Assembly: GCA_030770535.1 (NCBI GenBank)
Contig: JASVEC010000080.1
Location: 1 to 64,000, forward strand
DNA: 64,000 bases
Direction: 5' to 3'
Source: Batkoa obscura
Lineage: Eukaryota > Entomophthoromycota > Entomophthoromycetes > Entomophthorales > Batkoaceae
Shown: positions 12,287 to 22,562 of the stretch, one piece after another
Numbering within the stretch: position 1 is the first letter of the stretch
How the letters are laid out: each line of letters starts with the position of its first letter
Made by a program: the position numbers and the translations under genes
The notes under the pieces: generated by a model
What the model was told of the DNA's origin: nothing
The model's database searches: none
The model's input: the letters and a program-made list of their open reading frames with translations, nothing else

Positions 12287-13443
12287 TTAAAGAAGCTTCC
12301 AGTTAAGCTCAGCTCCTGCTCTAAATGGTACAACACCTCGCTCAATACCTTCATCATCATTATATGTAAATTGTTGGGGCACTTTCGATGGCTCTTTGAC
12401 TAAAGTCAAAGCCTCTTCATTACCTACCTCAATTTTATAGAATGCAGCACCAAATTTTGAGGTAAAGTCCTTTAATCGATCAAGCATATTTAATCTTTCA
12501 AATTGAGTTGCTAAATAAGGTAATAAATAAGGGCTAGTAAAAACACCTGCTGCACAAGGATCTGAGCCTTCCTTACGGTGTCTAGGATGTGGTGCAGAAT
12601 CTGAGCCTAAGAAAAATCGAGGGTGACCTTCTCTAATAACTTCTTGTAAAGCTAAACGATCGTGAGGGTATTTGGCTACTGGTTTACAATAATGGTGTGC
12701 AGCCCCTGCCCAATCATCAACAATTAATTCAAGATGATGAGCAGTGATAGTACACCCTACAGTATCACCTAATTTTTTAACAACTTCAACAGCTGCTTTG
12801 GTAGTAGCATGTTCAAGAACAATACGTAACTTTGGAAACTGGGCATGGAGTTTCTCAAGGTGTTGTAAAAAACGTTCTTCAGCATTTAAAATGCAGGTAC
12901 CTTTTTCTGGATCACTTGGAATTTCACCATGGAGATTTAATACCATATCTACTTCTTCCATAGCTCTAAATACTGGGTAATATGTTTCATAAGACTCAAT
13001 ACCAGAATCGCTATTAGTTGTTACGCCTCTTGGATATGACTTTACTCCTTTTTTATGTAGATATTATTAGTGAATAGAATTGAAATATTAAATATAAAAT
13101 AAGCAGTCAAATTATTACCAGCTATACCAGCTTTAGCAGCCTTTTTGATTTCTTCCGGAGTAAGTTCAGGAGACAAATACAAAGACATCAAATAGTTAAT
13201 ACTAGGGTCAATCTTTACAAGTTTTTGCTTGTAATCTAAAGCTTCTTGAGTATTTTTGATAGGTGGTTGTAAATTGGGCTATAAAAGATTATAAAAAGTA
13301 TGTGACAATTTTAAAATAACTACCATAACAAAAACAGTGCCTACACCACCGCCTGATAATAACGGAGTAACAAGTTCCATTAGTTTGCCTTGACGAAGGT
13401 GTACATGTAAGTCATTTACCTTTGGTAATAAAATTCGGTTCAT
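12287..13443 (-). CDS. URA4: Dihydroorotase, PyrC/URA4 type, 3 exons
   Basis: Zinc amidohydrolase that cyclises N-carbamoyl-aspartate to dihydroorotate, the third step of pyrimidine synthesis. Exons by splice signals are 13324-13443, 13119-13278 and 12287-13047; the introns (45 and 71 bp) are GT-AG. The joined frame is 346 residues, close to E. coli PyrC and yeast Ura4. Exon 1 carries the metal-binding HVHLR motif, exon 2 continues from VFVM into PNLQPP, and exon 3 has LEHATT, ITAHHL and the conserved SDSAPHP segment with the catalytic aspartate. It is the separate monofunctional enzyme of fungi, not the domain of the animal CAD protein. All key residues are present and nothing looks broken. 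Confidence 0.95.
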
Positions 13444-13984
13444 TTTTTTAATTTGCTAAAAAACAGGGCTTCTTTGATGACTTCCTTATATTCAAGCTCT
13501 GTCCAATGAAATCAATTTGATTCAATACAATTTTAATATTTTTTTTGCAAAATTGTAAAATGCCTATGGATATGGATAGGGTAAAGTTAAAATAAAATAA
13601 ATATGAAATTTATTTCATGTTTATTTTAGATTTAAACATCATTTATTTAATTAACAATAGCACTAAGTGAGCATTAACCAAGCTTTATTTGTTTTAATTA
13701 TGATTTATCTAATTTACCAATACCAAATATTCAGGATAAATATTATAAATTAAATTTTATCCTTTCATCAGCATATTGTTAGTATTAAGTTAGACTACAG
13801 AGTTGTTTCTTTTGACACGGAAATGATGTTTCGAGCAATAAACTGTGTATATTTTGAATAACCGTTATAGCAGCAATTGGTGTATTCTTTGATTATTTGA
13901 TAATTCAAATAAAGGGAAAAAAGTATAATTTGGAATAGAAGCCATTCTAATATAAAGATACATTCGATTTAATGGAAATGAGCA
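13444..13984. other. Intergenic spacer
   Basis: About 540 bp of AT-rich sequence upstream of the dihydroorotase start and downstream of the transcription-factor-like gene. Presumably holds the dihydroorotase promoter; no specific site could be recognised. Confidence 0.4.
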
Positions 13985-15820
13985 TTAAAAAACTATTCCA
14001 TAATAACCTAATTTGTCTTCAAATACCTTGGGTAACTGAAACCTTGATACTACATTTGATAATTGAGTTAAAGCTTCTGAAGCATCCATACGATTTTTTC
14101 CAGAAGATTCAGCAATTGATTTTAACATAATAAGTAAAAATAAAGAATGTTGTTGACTTTGGATAATGATATTAGCATCAATCTCATAAAACCCAGACTC
14201 TGATAGATCGATAATTGTAAAATAAACGTAAATAATGAATATAGAATGAAAATAAAAAGGTAATTGAAAATGAGACTCTTCTTTTTTTGTTTTAGGGAGC
14301 ACCAGCTCCATAGTACACGTATTTTTAGATGGGGCATAAAACAGCTTAAATGTACTTAAATAATAAAATGTAACTAAATTAGCTGAGCAGAAAAGTAAGT
14401 TAATCTCTTCTTTTGAAAAAACAACCGGTTTGGGATAAACTAATACAAAAGGATAGTATAAAAATATTAAAACCAGTTGCAAAAGCATTTGTGTATGAAC
14501 ATTGATTCCAATATCTGGTTCATTAATTGTTGTTAAATCTAAAGTTCTAGTTGAGTTATTAATGTTTACTTTGAGTAACTCAGTTTCGAAGTGTAAATTT
14601 AATTGATACTTTTTTTCCAAGTTTAGCATTGAGGTCAAAATAACATAAAACTGGCTAGGTGGAAGCCTTAATTGTTCTAAAGTGATTGTAGCTAAATCAT
14701 TGTTACTCATAGTAGAGTGTTTAACAGTTTGAATATGAGAAGTTATTTTTGAAAACACTTCAATTAATTCTTTGTTATATTCTCCAATGAATAATTTTTC
14801 TTGCCATTTATAAAACGGATAATTAGCCAAGTTTTCCTTATTTTTGGTTGCTACTAAATTTTTCGAGTAAAACTTAATATTGGAAAAATGAGCAGAATGA
14901 CTCAATTGTGGAAGGTTGGTTGAAATGGTACTAAATATCATATAATAGAAGCTTAACACAGCCCATAATTTTTCTTTTACCTCTTTACTAATAGTTCCAT
15001 TCTTAATGTCTAACCTTTTATTACCTTGATCATATCCTAAAACCTGTGCCATTCGGATAGCTGAACTAAAATATACAATAGCAAGCTGGGACGAATAAGT
15101 AGTCAAACTTATATGTGAAAGCATAATTAATGCGATTACATCTTCATAGGTAGGTGTGTTATAAGCAACAATTAACTCTTTACGGGCGTTTCTTACGCTA
15201 TTTTTATACAAAAGATGGTAATTAGCGTTATCTTTTGGAGCAGTAAAACGAGCTAAAAAGGCTATAAAAGCATAAGATAAAGAGTTATGGTTCTTTTTAG
15301 TGATTATTTGAAATAGTTGCTGTTTAGTGAGCAGTAAATTATACATATCAAAGGTTTGAATATATAATTTTAATCCATTTTTTAAAAAAATACCATAAGA
15401 TTGAATATCAGGACCTAAAGCTTGTGGTGGCTTTTTTTCAACTACAATATCATTATTATCATAAAATATAACAACCTTCTTTAAACTATTTATTATTTCA
15501 CTTTCAAAACAATGAAGTTGTTGTTCAATACAATGGTCGAGTATTGACTTCTCATGCTGGCTGTTTAGTATCCGAATGTATGAACAAATATATTTCAAAT
15601 ACGCATAGAATGGATAAGATTGGCTTGGATTAACTAATTGAATTTTCTTAAACAACATCGTATATTTAACAGCTAAAGCTTCTAAAGCTTCTAATCTTGC
15701 CCTCTTTCTATCGATATCACTTCTCACTTTTAAATTTACCAAATAACCCCTTGAATCTAAAGGATGGGATACTCTTAAAACTTGAACATTGCTTCTTTTA
15801 TTTTGCGTCTGTTTCAACAT
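13985..15820 (-). CDS. Fungal-specific transcription factor domain protein
   Basis: A 611-residue intact single-exon frame. Residues about 225-310 resemble the middle homology region of Gal4-type fungal regulators (Fungal_trans family): a segment ALIMLSH, then SSAIRMAQVLGYDQ, then an EVKEKLWAVLSFYYM-like segment, in the order and spacing typical of that fold. I see no Zn2Cys6 cluster in this frame. The N-terminus has only a basic, helix-prone stretch (DRKRARLEALEAL) like the linker that usually follows the DNA-binding cluster. A perfect donor (GTAAGT) at about 15891 and an acceptor-like AG just before the ATG suggest an upstream exon or 5'UTR intron, but the only nearby upstream ATG meets a stop at once. 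The protein may lack its own DNA-binding domain or have it on an exon I could not find. Targets unknown. Confidence 0.7.
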   Translation of the reverse strand: MLKQTQNKRSNVQVLRVSHPLDSRGYLVNLKVRSDIDRKRARLEALEALAVKYTMLFKKIQLVNPSQSYPFYAYLKYICSYIRILNSQHEKSILDHCIEQQLHCFESEIINSLKKVVIFYDNNDIVVEKKPPQALGPDIQSYGIFLKNGLKLYIQTFDMYNLLLTKQQLFQIITKKNHNSLSYAFIAFLARFTAPKDNANYHLLYKNSVRNARKELIVAYNTPTYEDVIALIMLSHISLTTYSSQLAIVYFSSAIRMAQVLGYDQGNKRLDIKNGTISKEVKEKLWAVLSFYYMIFSTISTNLPQLSHSAHFSNIKFYSKNLVATKNKENLANYPFYKWQEKLFIGEYNKELIEVFSKITSHIQTVKHSTMSNNDLATITLEQLRLPPSQFYVILTSMLNLEKKYQLNLHFETELLKVNINNSTRTLDLTTINEPDIGINVHTQMLLQLVLIFLYYPFVLVYPKPVVFSKEEINLLFCSANLVTFYYLSTFKLFYAPSKNTCTMELVLPKTKKEESHFQLPFYFHSIFIIYVYFTIIDLSESGFYEIDANIIIQSQQHSLFLLIMLKSIAESSGKNRMDASEALTQLSNVVSRFQLPKVFEDKLGYYGIVF

Positions 15821-16282
15821 GATCTTTAATAAAACAATGGAGTGTTACTATTACATTATAAATTGTTATATAGTTATATTTACTTACTTTTTCAATGGAT
15901 AAGTTGCATTTGGTTTATAATTATCTAAAAATTTATTAAAACAAAAAATCAAATTTAGAGCAGTTTCACTTGTTTAATACGTTGAGTTTTAAATCTGGAT
16001 CAAAATCATCTCTAAATCAAAATCTAAAGCTAGTCTAAAAATAATGCCTTAGTATCCTCTAACACTGTATTCAGTTTACTATCAATTATAATTGTTTCTA
16101 ACTACATTGTGAGAACTTATACAATAGCTAATAAATACTCAAATATATAAAGCATAAATTTAATGAGAAGAAATATTTATTTATTTTTGACCATAAATAT
16201 TTAAATAAAACAACAATAATTAAGCAAAGAAAGTCCTAGGTAGTGACAGTACTCCTACTATGCTTTGCAATATATTAAAAGC
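15821..16282. other. Intergenic spacer
   Basis: About 460 bp with no coding signal apart from a possible 5'UTR intron donor of the upstream regulator near 15891. It separates that gene's start from the eIF1 stop. Confidence 0.4.
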
Positions 16283-16813
16283 TTAGAAACCGTGAACTTT
16301 GATGCTGGCTTTATCAGCAATCTTTTCACTAATCAAAAATTCACTAATTTTTACACGCTGATCACCTTGAAGTTGGATGACTTCTCCTAACTCCTCGTCA
16401 GTAGCAATGATTCCATTTGTAGAGAATACTTTCTTGAAATGTTTAAGAAGGCGTTTTAAATCAACTTGACTTGGTAACCCTTGAAGAGTGGTTAAAGTTT
16501 TACGACCGTTACGTTGTTGTATACGAATATCTATAATAAATGATTTAGTATACAATTCATAATTAATATATAATATAGTGGTGTAGTGTCAGTGTAACTA
16601 TGACTATAATAATAGGAACATTGTAAATCGAGTTCAATAACTGATCTCAAAATTATTTACTACCAATTAAAATAATACTGTCATCACTCTATAATAGCCA
16701 TAAATTAAATAAACACTTACGGATATAATCAGGTTTGGTAGGGTAGCAGATTCCTCTTGAAGGCCAGTGTCGGCAAAGGGATCGTAGGTAGCAAGGTTAT
16801 TAATAGTTGACAT
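16283..16813 (-). CDS. SUI1: Translation initiation factor eIF1, 2 exons
   Basis: Binds the 40S subunit near the P site and enforces AUG selection. Exon 2 (16283-16530) has the family core: IRIQQRNGRKTLTT, the basic DLKRLLKHFKK helix, IQLQGDQR and the C-terminal VHGF. Exon 1 (16721-16813) starts MSTINNLATYDPFADTG, matching the N-terminal DPFADTG of fungal eIF1. The intron (16531-16720, 190 bp, GTAAGT donor, TATAG acceptor) is longer than others here. Exon 1 as written ends in the wrong phase by one base: reading into the expected DYI|HIRIQQ junction needs one more base, most simply in the C run at 16741-16743. With it the protein would be 113 residues, like yeast Sui1 (108). Since the gene is essential and otherwise perfect, a consensus error is likeliest. 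Confidence 0.93.
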
Positions 16814-17519
16814 ACAGATGCGGCTAGCTTTTTTTCTTGTAGTTAAGAGAAAGAACTACTTGTAAACAGGATAATAAAAATAGAGAATTAAAGAAAATAA
16901 AATTAGTTGATTGTTATTTTATACTTGAGGTATTCATAGGTTACTCAATTATGACAAATCAGCTTATTGAAATCTAGAATTTCTAGCAAATTAAAAGGTT
17001 TTACCCTTGGGCAATTTAACCCCTCCCAACTTTGAAAATATTTTCATCATTTTCATGTTGAATTTTAACCAATCATTTATGTTACTGTCATATTTTGCTT
17101 AAAATTGGATCTTAGAAAGTACTTATAAAAACTAAGCAGTTGGCCTCATTTTTTTTAATTAAGTTATTTAAAGTGGCTATTTAAAACGTGAACTTATTAA
17201 AACTTGCCCAAAATTATTGCTATCAAATTAATTTGGTGGCTGTCTTTAAACTTACTTTATAGTAGTAATGCTGTATAAAATCTGGGTTGTAGCAGCTAAT
17301 CTGTAAAGCTAAATATTAAATCATCTTCTTTGTTTCATTTATTTATCAGTTAATTAATAAAAAGACACTCCTGTAATATTATTAGTAACTTTTTGTAAAA
17401 AATAAATTTGGTTTCACAAAATGGTCAACTTTTAAATATTTGATATACTATATCAATTATATACTCTAACCTTAACTTTAAGATAAACCTTGTATAACAT
17501 TAGCTTTAGCTTAACAACC

Positions 17520-17625
17520 ATATGGGGATGTATTTTTGTATTTAAGAATTTTACTGACAATTTTTCCACATAAATAGCGCTTAAAAAATGGAAAAATAAT
17601 GAAACTAAAAAAAACAGCCCCATAT
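17520..17625 (-). mobile_element. 105-bp TIR element, reverse orientation
   Basis: Starts ATATGGGGATGT, ends in the inverted copy. The core matches the family (see 6483-6588). First of a tandem pair about 7 bp apart, upstream of the R-SNARE. Confidence 0.85.
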
Positions 17626-17632
17626 ATCTAAC

Positions 17633-17736
17633 ATATGGGAATGTATTTTTCGTTTAAGAATTTTGCTAATAATCTTTCCACTCAAATAGTGCTTGAAAAT
17701 GGAAAAAGTAATGAAGCCAAAAAAACATCCCCATAT
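17633..17736 (-). mobile_element. 105-bp TIR element, reverse orientation
   Basis: Second of a same-direction pair. Inverted ends ATATGGGAATG / CATCCCCATAT and the family core are present. Confidence 0.85.
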
Positions 17737-17913
17737 TAGTAACTATCATTGATTCTATTTTTTAATTATTCAAAAATTTTGTAAGTGAATTTTGAATTGT
17801 CACAAGCTATAACTCCAGTTAATGATGTTCAAATGATATCATAGTTGATTTTAAATTTTATAATTAGTTTGTAATAAAAATTTCTTTTTTATTTACTTTT
17901 TATCAACATAGTC

Positions 17914-18282
17914 ATGTCTCACCCAGCTGAAAATAATACTAGCCAACCACCGCTAGGCTCTAAAACTGAATCAATTCAACAACAGGTTAATGAAGTAGTC
18001 GGTATCATGCAAGATAATATTGATAAAGTAATGGAAAAGCAAGAACATTTGGAAAATTTGAATGATAAAGCCGAAAACTTAAACGAAAACGCAATGCACT
18101 TTAAACATGGGGCTAATAAAGTACGTAAAGCCATGTGGTGGAAAGATTTCAAAATTAAGATTATTATTGGCATTATAGTAGTTATTATTTTATTAATTAT
18201 CATACTTTCGATTGTATTAAAAGACAAAGGAACTAACTCACCCTCAACAGATACCCCTACACCTTCCGCTTCTCTTTCTTAA
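17914..18282 (+). CDS. SNC1: R-SNARE of synaptobrevin/Snc type with Gln at the zero layer
   Basis: Vesicle SNARE for fusion at the plasma membrane or endosome. The 122-residue frame has a short polar N-terminus, a SNARE motif (about 22-75), the juxtamembrane WWKDFK signature seen in synaptobrevins and yeast Snc proteins (ANKVRKAMWWKDFK), one membrane anchor (about 80-102) and a 20-residue Ser/Thr/Pro-rich tail that most family members lack. Aligned with the Snc1 segment GIMRDNINKV, this protein reads GIMQDNIDKV, so residue 33 (CAA codon) is Gln where the family has the ionic zero-layer Arg. A change from CGA to CAA would be a single G-to-A transition. The frame is otherwise whole and intronless. 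It could be a diverged paralogue or a retrocopy. An AG just before the ATG could be a splice acceptor. Confidence 0.9.
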   Translation: MSHPAENNTSQPPLGSKTESIQQQVNEVVGIMQDNIDKVMEKQEHLENLNDKAENLNENAMHFKHGANKVRKAMWWKDFKIKIIIGIIVVIILLIIILSIVLKDKGTNSPSTDTPTPSASLS

Positions 18283-19123
18283 TAGTTTTATTTATTTTAT
18301 TATTTTAAAAGAATTAAAGCTTCAAAAGCAATATTTTTTTGTTTTAAGGCTGTTTGATTTATCATCGACTTAAATTACTTGTTGATAAACTACTTGGTGA
18401 ATAGGTCCACAAAGATTTTAAGTATATTTGCTTTGAAACTAGAATCAACTATTGTTTCGCTTCACTTATCAAGTATTTGAACAGGATGTACAAATATATG
18501 TATATAGTAAAATCATCAGATTTGACTATTAAATAGGGTAAAAGTAACATTGTTCTAACCAATTGCCGACGAAACATGACCTCCAGTCATAGCTAAATGT
18601 AAGCTTAGTTAATTTATAAATAATTATGCAGTATGTGAAAACTAGGCTAAAATAGGACATAAGGGGATGTATTTTTTGTGTTTAAAAATTTTATTAATAA
18701 TTTTTCCGCTCAAATAGTACTTAAAAGATGGAAAAAGTAATGAAGTCAAAAAAATATGCCCTCATTGTAAATAAAGCTTATAAATAAAAACAAATTAAGA
18801 GATTGAATTATACGGGTTATTTTAGTTTGTTGATAATTGTATTACCAGATACCCTAACCATAAGTTATTATGATTTCCTTTGCTATATAGAATAATAGTG
18901 TTCAGCTTTAAAGCTATATAAAGCACAAAAGGCAATAACTAATATGAAATAAAACTAGTAGCTTTTGTAGATAAATATATATCTTGATAGGATATATAAA
19001 GACGTGGTATATGTTTTGTTTAAAACTATGTAAAGTACAAGTTTGCCATATTTATATATTTATGTTAAAGTTATGGTTAAAAATAAGTACATGAATTTTG
19101 AAACCTAAAATTTGAGCTGATTA
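18283..19123. other. Intergenic spacer with one TIR element
   Basis: AT-rich sequence downstream of the R-SNARE; holds the element at 18659-18765. No gene seen. Confidence 0.5.
18659..18765 (-). mobile_element. 105-bp TIR element, reverse orientation
   Basis: Left end GGGGATGT and right end ATGCCCTCAT (degenerate) with the usual core, including AAGATGGAAAAAGTAATGAA. Confidence 0.75.
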
Positions 19124-20061
19124 TTAAGGATAATTTATTACTATAAGAAGGTCTAATTTAATAGTCTTTGAATGTAAAAATAAAGCAAAAGTAAAGTAGA
19201 GAAAGGCAATAACATTGTTATCTTCTACCAATTTCACACCATCGTATTTAATGTTGATGTTGAAATAAGTGATATAACTACTTGATAACTTAATGCTCTT
19301 TAAATGCTTTAGATTGGTTAGATGTAATAATATCATTACTAAACGTTGTGTTAATTTCCTAGTATTTTATTGGTACTAAAGTTTATGTTCAAGATGATTT
19401 TGGAAGCATAAGGAGTTATAGCTTTGTTTAAATGTAGTATCTTCAATTTAACAAATTTCCTTTAAATGGTATTTAACCCATCAATATCTAAATTATATCT
19501 GAGTAATTTTACTGTGCTTAATTTACTAGGATTCACCAACTTAACAGCTTTAATTCTTCAGTACTTCCATCAAGTTTGAATAACTCAAATTGATTTAACA
19601 ATCCCAAGGAATGACTGTGGCTATCTGAATATATGCTTATCTGACTTAATTTTAGGAATACAGCACTTGTATCACCATTATTGTTGGCACTATTATCAAT
19701 GGTAGAAAAACTGTTTCTATATTTATAATGCGTTAATTTTATATTTAAGCAATACTTCAAATAATGGAGATCAAAACAGATAAATTCAATGTTTCAGCAA
19801 AAATTCGTTTTCTTTAATGAATTTTCTTTGATATTGTCAATACTTATAAGATTTACTTTGGTCATAAAGTGTATAGCTCAAATTATGCTTGATAACCATA
19901 CTTATAACCTTAAGCAAGTATTTACCTAGAAAACATAACTCAAGTAGCTCTTCTAGATTTAGCAGTTTCAAGGTGTCTTCTAATAGGATGTCAAATAATT
20001 CATCAAATTGTAACACCATATGAAATAGAATTAAAGAAACAAACAACTTGGTTCTTATCAT
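19124..20061 (-). pseudogene. Decayed F-box/leucine-rich-repeat-like gene
   Basis: Three short frames on the minus strand in the order of one protein. The first (20061 downwards) opens with a hydrophobic stretch and then FDILLEDTLKLLNLEELLEL, resembling an F-box helix pattern. The next two (19760-19533 and 19336-19124) contain leucine-spaced segments such as LLNQFELFKLDG and LTNLKHLKSIKLSSSYI, like leucine-rich repeats. The pieces lie in different frames with stops between them and without clear introns, so I read this as a broken substrate-receptor gene. It could instead be a multi-exon gene I failed to assemble. Family assignment is tentative. Confidence 0.4.
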
Positions 20062-20171
20062 GATCTTTCTAATTCACAATTATGATTTGAAACCAAAGTT
20101 ATACATAGGTTGTTATGTAGGTATAGAAACTCTTAATTAAACTGCCGAATATTGCTTTTGTTTAGAGTCAA

Positions 20172-20277
20172 TAAATGAGGATGTTTTTTTGGTTTCATTA
20201 CTTTCTCCGTTTTTTAAGGACTATTTGAGCGGAAAGATTGTTAGTAAAGTTCTACAAAAAAAAATACATCCCCAAAT
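20172..20277 (+). mobile_element. 105-bp TIR element, forward orientation
   Basis: Family core present with TGAGGATGT and CATCCCCAAAT ends. Lies between the decayed F-box-like gene and the first JEN gene. Confidence 0.8.
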
Positions 20278-20582
20278 AATGTTTAAATTAAGGTTGTTTA
20301 ATGTATATGCGTCTTTATTTCTTTAGAAATCCAACTAAAAATTTCCAAATATTTAAATAATGGACAAAAATGAATGAAAAAAGATGGAATATGTAGTAAT
20401 TAAACCTAAATCGTTCATATTAACAATATTTCATATGCTCATCTCAAGAATTCCTATATTTTATACCTAATGTAAATACTATGTCGTATTACTATAGCAA
20501 CTATTAAACCATGAAGTAAAAGTACAAAATTGTTAATTTCAATTTATTATATACATAAAATAGAGTATAACAAGACATAAAC

Positions 20583-22025
20583 TTAATTTACATTTTCCTT
20601 CTTATCTTGATTTACGCTAGAATCGAACTCATTATTTAATTCAATATCGACTATTTCCTCTGTCTTTTCTACAAAACTTTTACCACTATTTTCTTTAGCA
20701 AAAAGGATTACAATGAAGGTAAGAGATAAAGCACACCATAATACAACGGATTGAACCAATGCATAGTTTGGCCTTCCATCTGGAAAACGGAAACTTTCAC
20801 CTAATGCAGCCTCAAGTTGAGCTGCACAAGAAGAAATCATATTACCAAATTGATAAGTTAAACCAGGAAAAGTACCACGTATAGATGGTGGGGAAATTTC
20901 AGTTAAAAAGGCTGGAACAATACCCCATGCTCCTTGAACGCAAAATTGAATTAAAAAGGCACCCAAAATTTGGACTCCATAAGAATTTACTCCAGCAAAA
21001 CCCCAAATCGGAACTATGAATAAGCCTATAAAACATATAAGAGCCATTGTACGACGACGGCCAAAATATTCGGAATACCATCCTATAAAGGTACCCCCTA
21101 TGATGGCCCCTACATTTTGAACGATTACTGTAATGGATGCTTGGGATGGTGTATATCCTAATTGAGCCTTAAGATAGGTTGGAAAAAGATCTTGTGAACC
21201 ATGGGACATGAAATTTAATGAAGTCATTAAAATTACAATATGGATAAACAGTAGCCAATGATTCTTAAACACTACTCCAGTTTGTTTAATCCATCCTTTG
21301 GCACTTGAGCCTCCACTATTATGTTGCTTTTCTTTCTCTTGCTTCCAAGCTTCAGATTCGGGTACGAAAAATCTAATTAAAATACATAACAAGGCTGGGA
21401 AACTACCAATGTAGAACAAAGCTCTCCATCCTAAACTTGGAAAAACTGCCCAATAAATCAAAGCTGCAAGTAAATAACCAGTAGCGTAACCTTGCTGTAA
21501 TATACCCGAAAATATACCTCTTGCCTCAGGTGGTAAAGTTTCCATAGCTAGAGAGGCACCTAAACCCCATTCACCACCCATGCATATACCAAAGATTGCT
21601 CTGACAGCAACGAATTGACCTAAATTAGTAACGAAACCAGTACAAAGACCCATTAAAGAAAACAAAATAATATCGACCATTAATGGTATTCTTCTACCAA
21701 ACCTATCGGCCAATAAACCAAAAATAATAGCACCAACTGGACGTAATAATAAAGTAAGGGTGATGCCCAAAGACATTTGGGTATCAGTATAACCTAAGTC
21801 TTTACCCATATCATGTAATGATAAAGAAACTAAATGGAAATCAAAGGCATCTAACGACCAACCCATAAAAGCAGCAGCAAAAGTTAATGCTTGAGTACGA
21901 TTTAAACTACCAAGGATGCGTAATGGATTTTTAACTGGTTTAGGTTTGGCAGTTATAAAACTATACCATCTTTCCCGCTTCTCTGCTTCCTCCACTTTCA
22001 ATATCTCATTGTTAATTGTGCTCAT
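20583..22025 (-). CDS. JEN1: JEN-type monocarboxylate/H+ symporter (MFS), copy 1
   Basis: Plasma-membrane proton symporter for lactate, pyruvate and related carboxylates, of the sialate:H+ symporter branch of the major facilitator superfamily. The 480-residue single-exon frame shows about 12 hydrophobic segments, the MFS motif DRFGRR between helices 2 and 3, and the diagnostic JEN signature NFMSHGSQDLFPT at residues 271-283, matching N-x-x-S/T-H-x-S/T-Q-D-x-x-x-T. Both tails are charged and cytosolic. A close paralogue follows at 24273-25706 on the same strand, indicating a local tandem duplication. The start gives an N-terminus alignable with the paralogue (NNEILKVEEA near the start of both). 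Exact substrate is not deducible. Confidence 0.93.
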   Translation of the reverse strand: MSTINNEILKVEEAEKRERWYSFITAKPKPVKNPLRILGSLNRTQALTFAAAFMGWSLDAFDFHLVSLSLHDMGKDLGYTDTQMSLGITLTLLLRPVGAIIFGLLADRFGRRIPLMVDIILFSLMGLCTGFVTNLGQFVAVRAIFGICMGGEWGLGASLAMETLPPEARGIFSGILQQGYATGYLLAALIYWAVFPSLGWRALFYIGSFPALLCILIRFFVPESEAWKQEKEKQHNSGGSSAKGWIKQTGVVFKNHWLLFIHIVILMTSLNFMSHGSQDLFPTYLKAQLGYTPSQASITVIVQNVGAIIGGTFIGWYSEYFGRRRTMALICFIGLFIVPIWGFAGVNSYGVQILGAFLIQFCVQGAWGIVPAFLTEISPPSIRGTFPGLTYQFGNMISSCAAQLEAALGESFRFPDGRPNYALVQSVVLWCALSLTFIVILFAKENSGKSFVEKTEEIVDIELNNEFDSSVNQDKKENVN

Positions 22026-22501
22026 TTAAGCTAATAAAAAAGTCAATTTTTTTATTCTCCTTTTTCTCGGTGGCTTTTTATACTTTAAATTTTCCTATTT
22101 ACATAATTTTAAAATTCCTAGTGAATTATGTGGGATAGCCTTATATAGTCAACTGTCTATTTAAACTTGATTGTAACAGTTTTGGAATGCTAAGTTGCTT
22201 TCTCATATTCATTTTGCATAATCACACACTTACAAATTAGCTGCTTTGTGCTACTGATGATAGTCATTTGACTCCATACTTTATTAATTAGAATTCTAAC
22301 TTGATCAGTCATTTATAATTTACAAGTATTGTGTGGGATCTATTGAGATGTGAATGTTAAATTCAGGCTTTGTCTTAAACATTATGCTATTTTTGTTTGA
22401 TGTTTACTTAATAAAGATGAATTACTATAATGTTCATATCCGACTACAAACCGGATAGTAACAACGGTTTATTGAATTATCAAAATATAACAAAATTTCG
22501 A

Positions 22502-22562
22502 TTTTTTATTTTTTTATTTTTTATTTTTTTATTTTTTATTTTTTTATTTTTTTATTTTTTAT
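22502..22562. repeat. T6-7A minisatellite-like tract
   Basis: About 60 bp of alternating runs of six or seven T separated by single A, in an imperfect array of units near 7-8 bp. It lies upstream of the first JEN gene (minus strand), so the transcribed side reads as A-runs. Confidence 0.9.

Larger units (their letters stand above)
16814..17913. other. Intergenic region with two TIR elements
   Basis: Divergent promoter region between eIF1 (-) and the R-SNARE (+). Contains two same-direction TIR elements (17520-17736). A splice-acceptor-like CATAG sits two bases before the SNARE ATG, hinting at a 5'UTR intron or a missed upstream exon. Confidence 0.4.
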
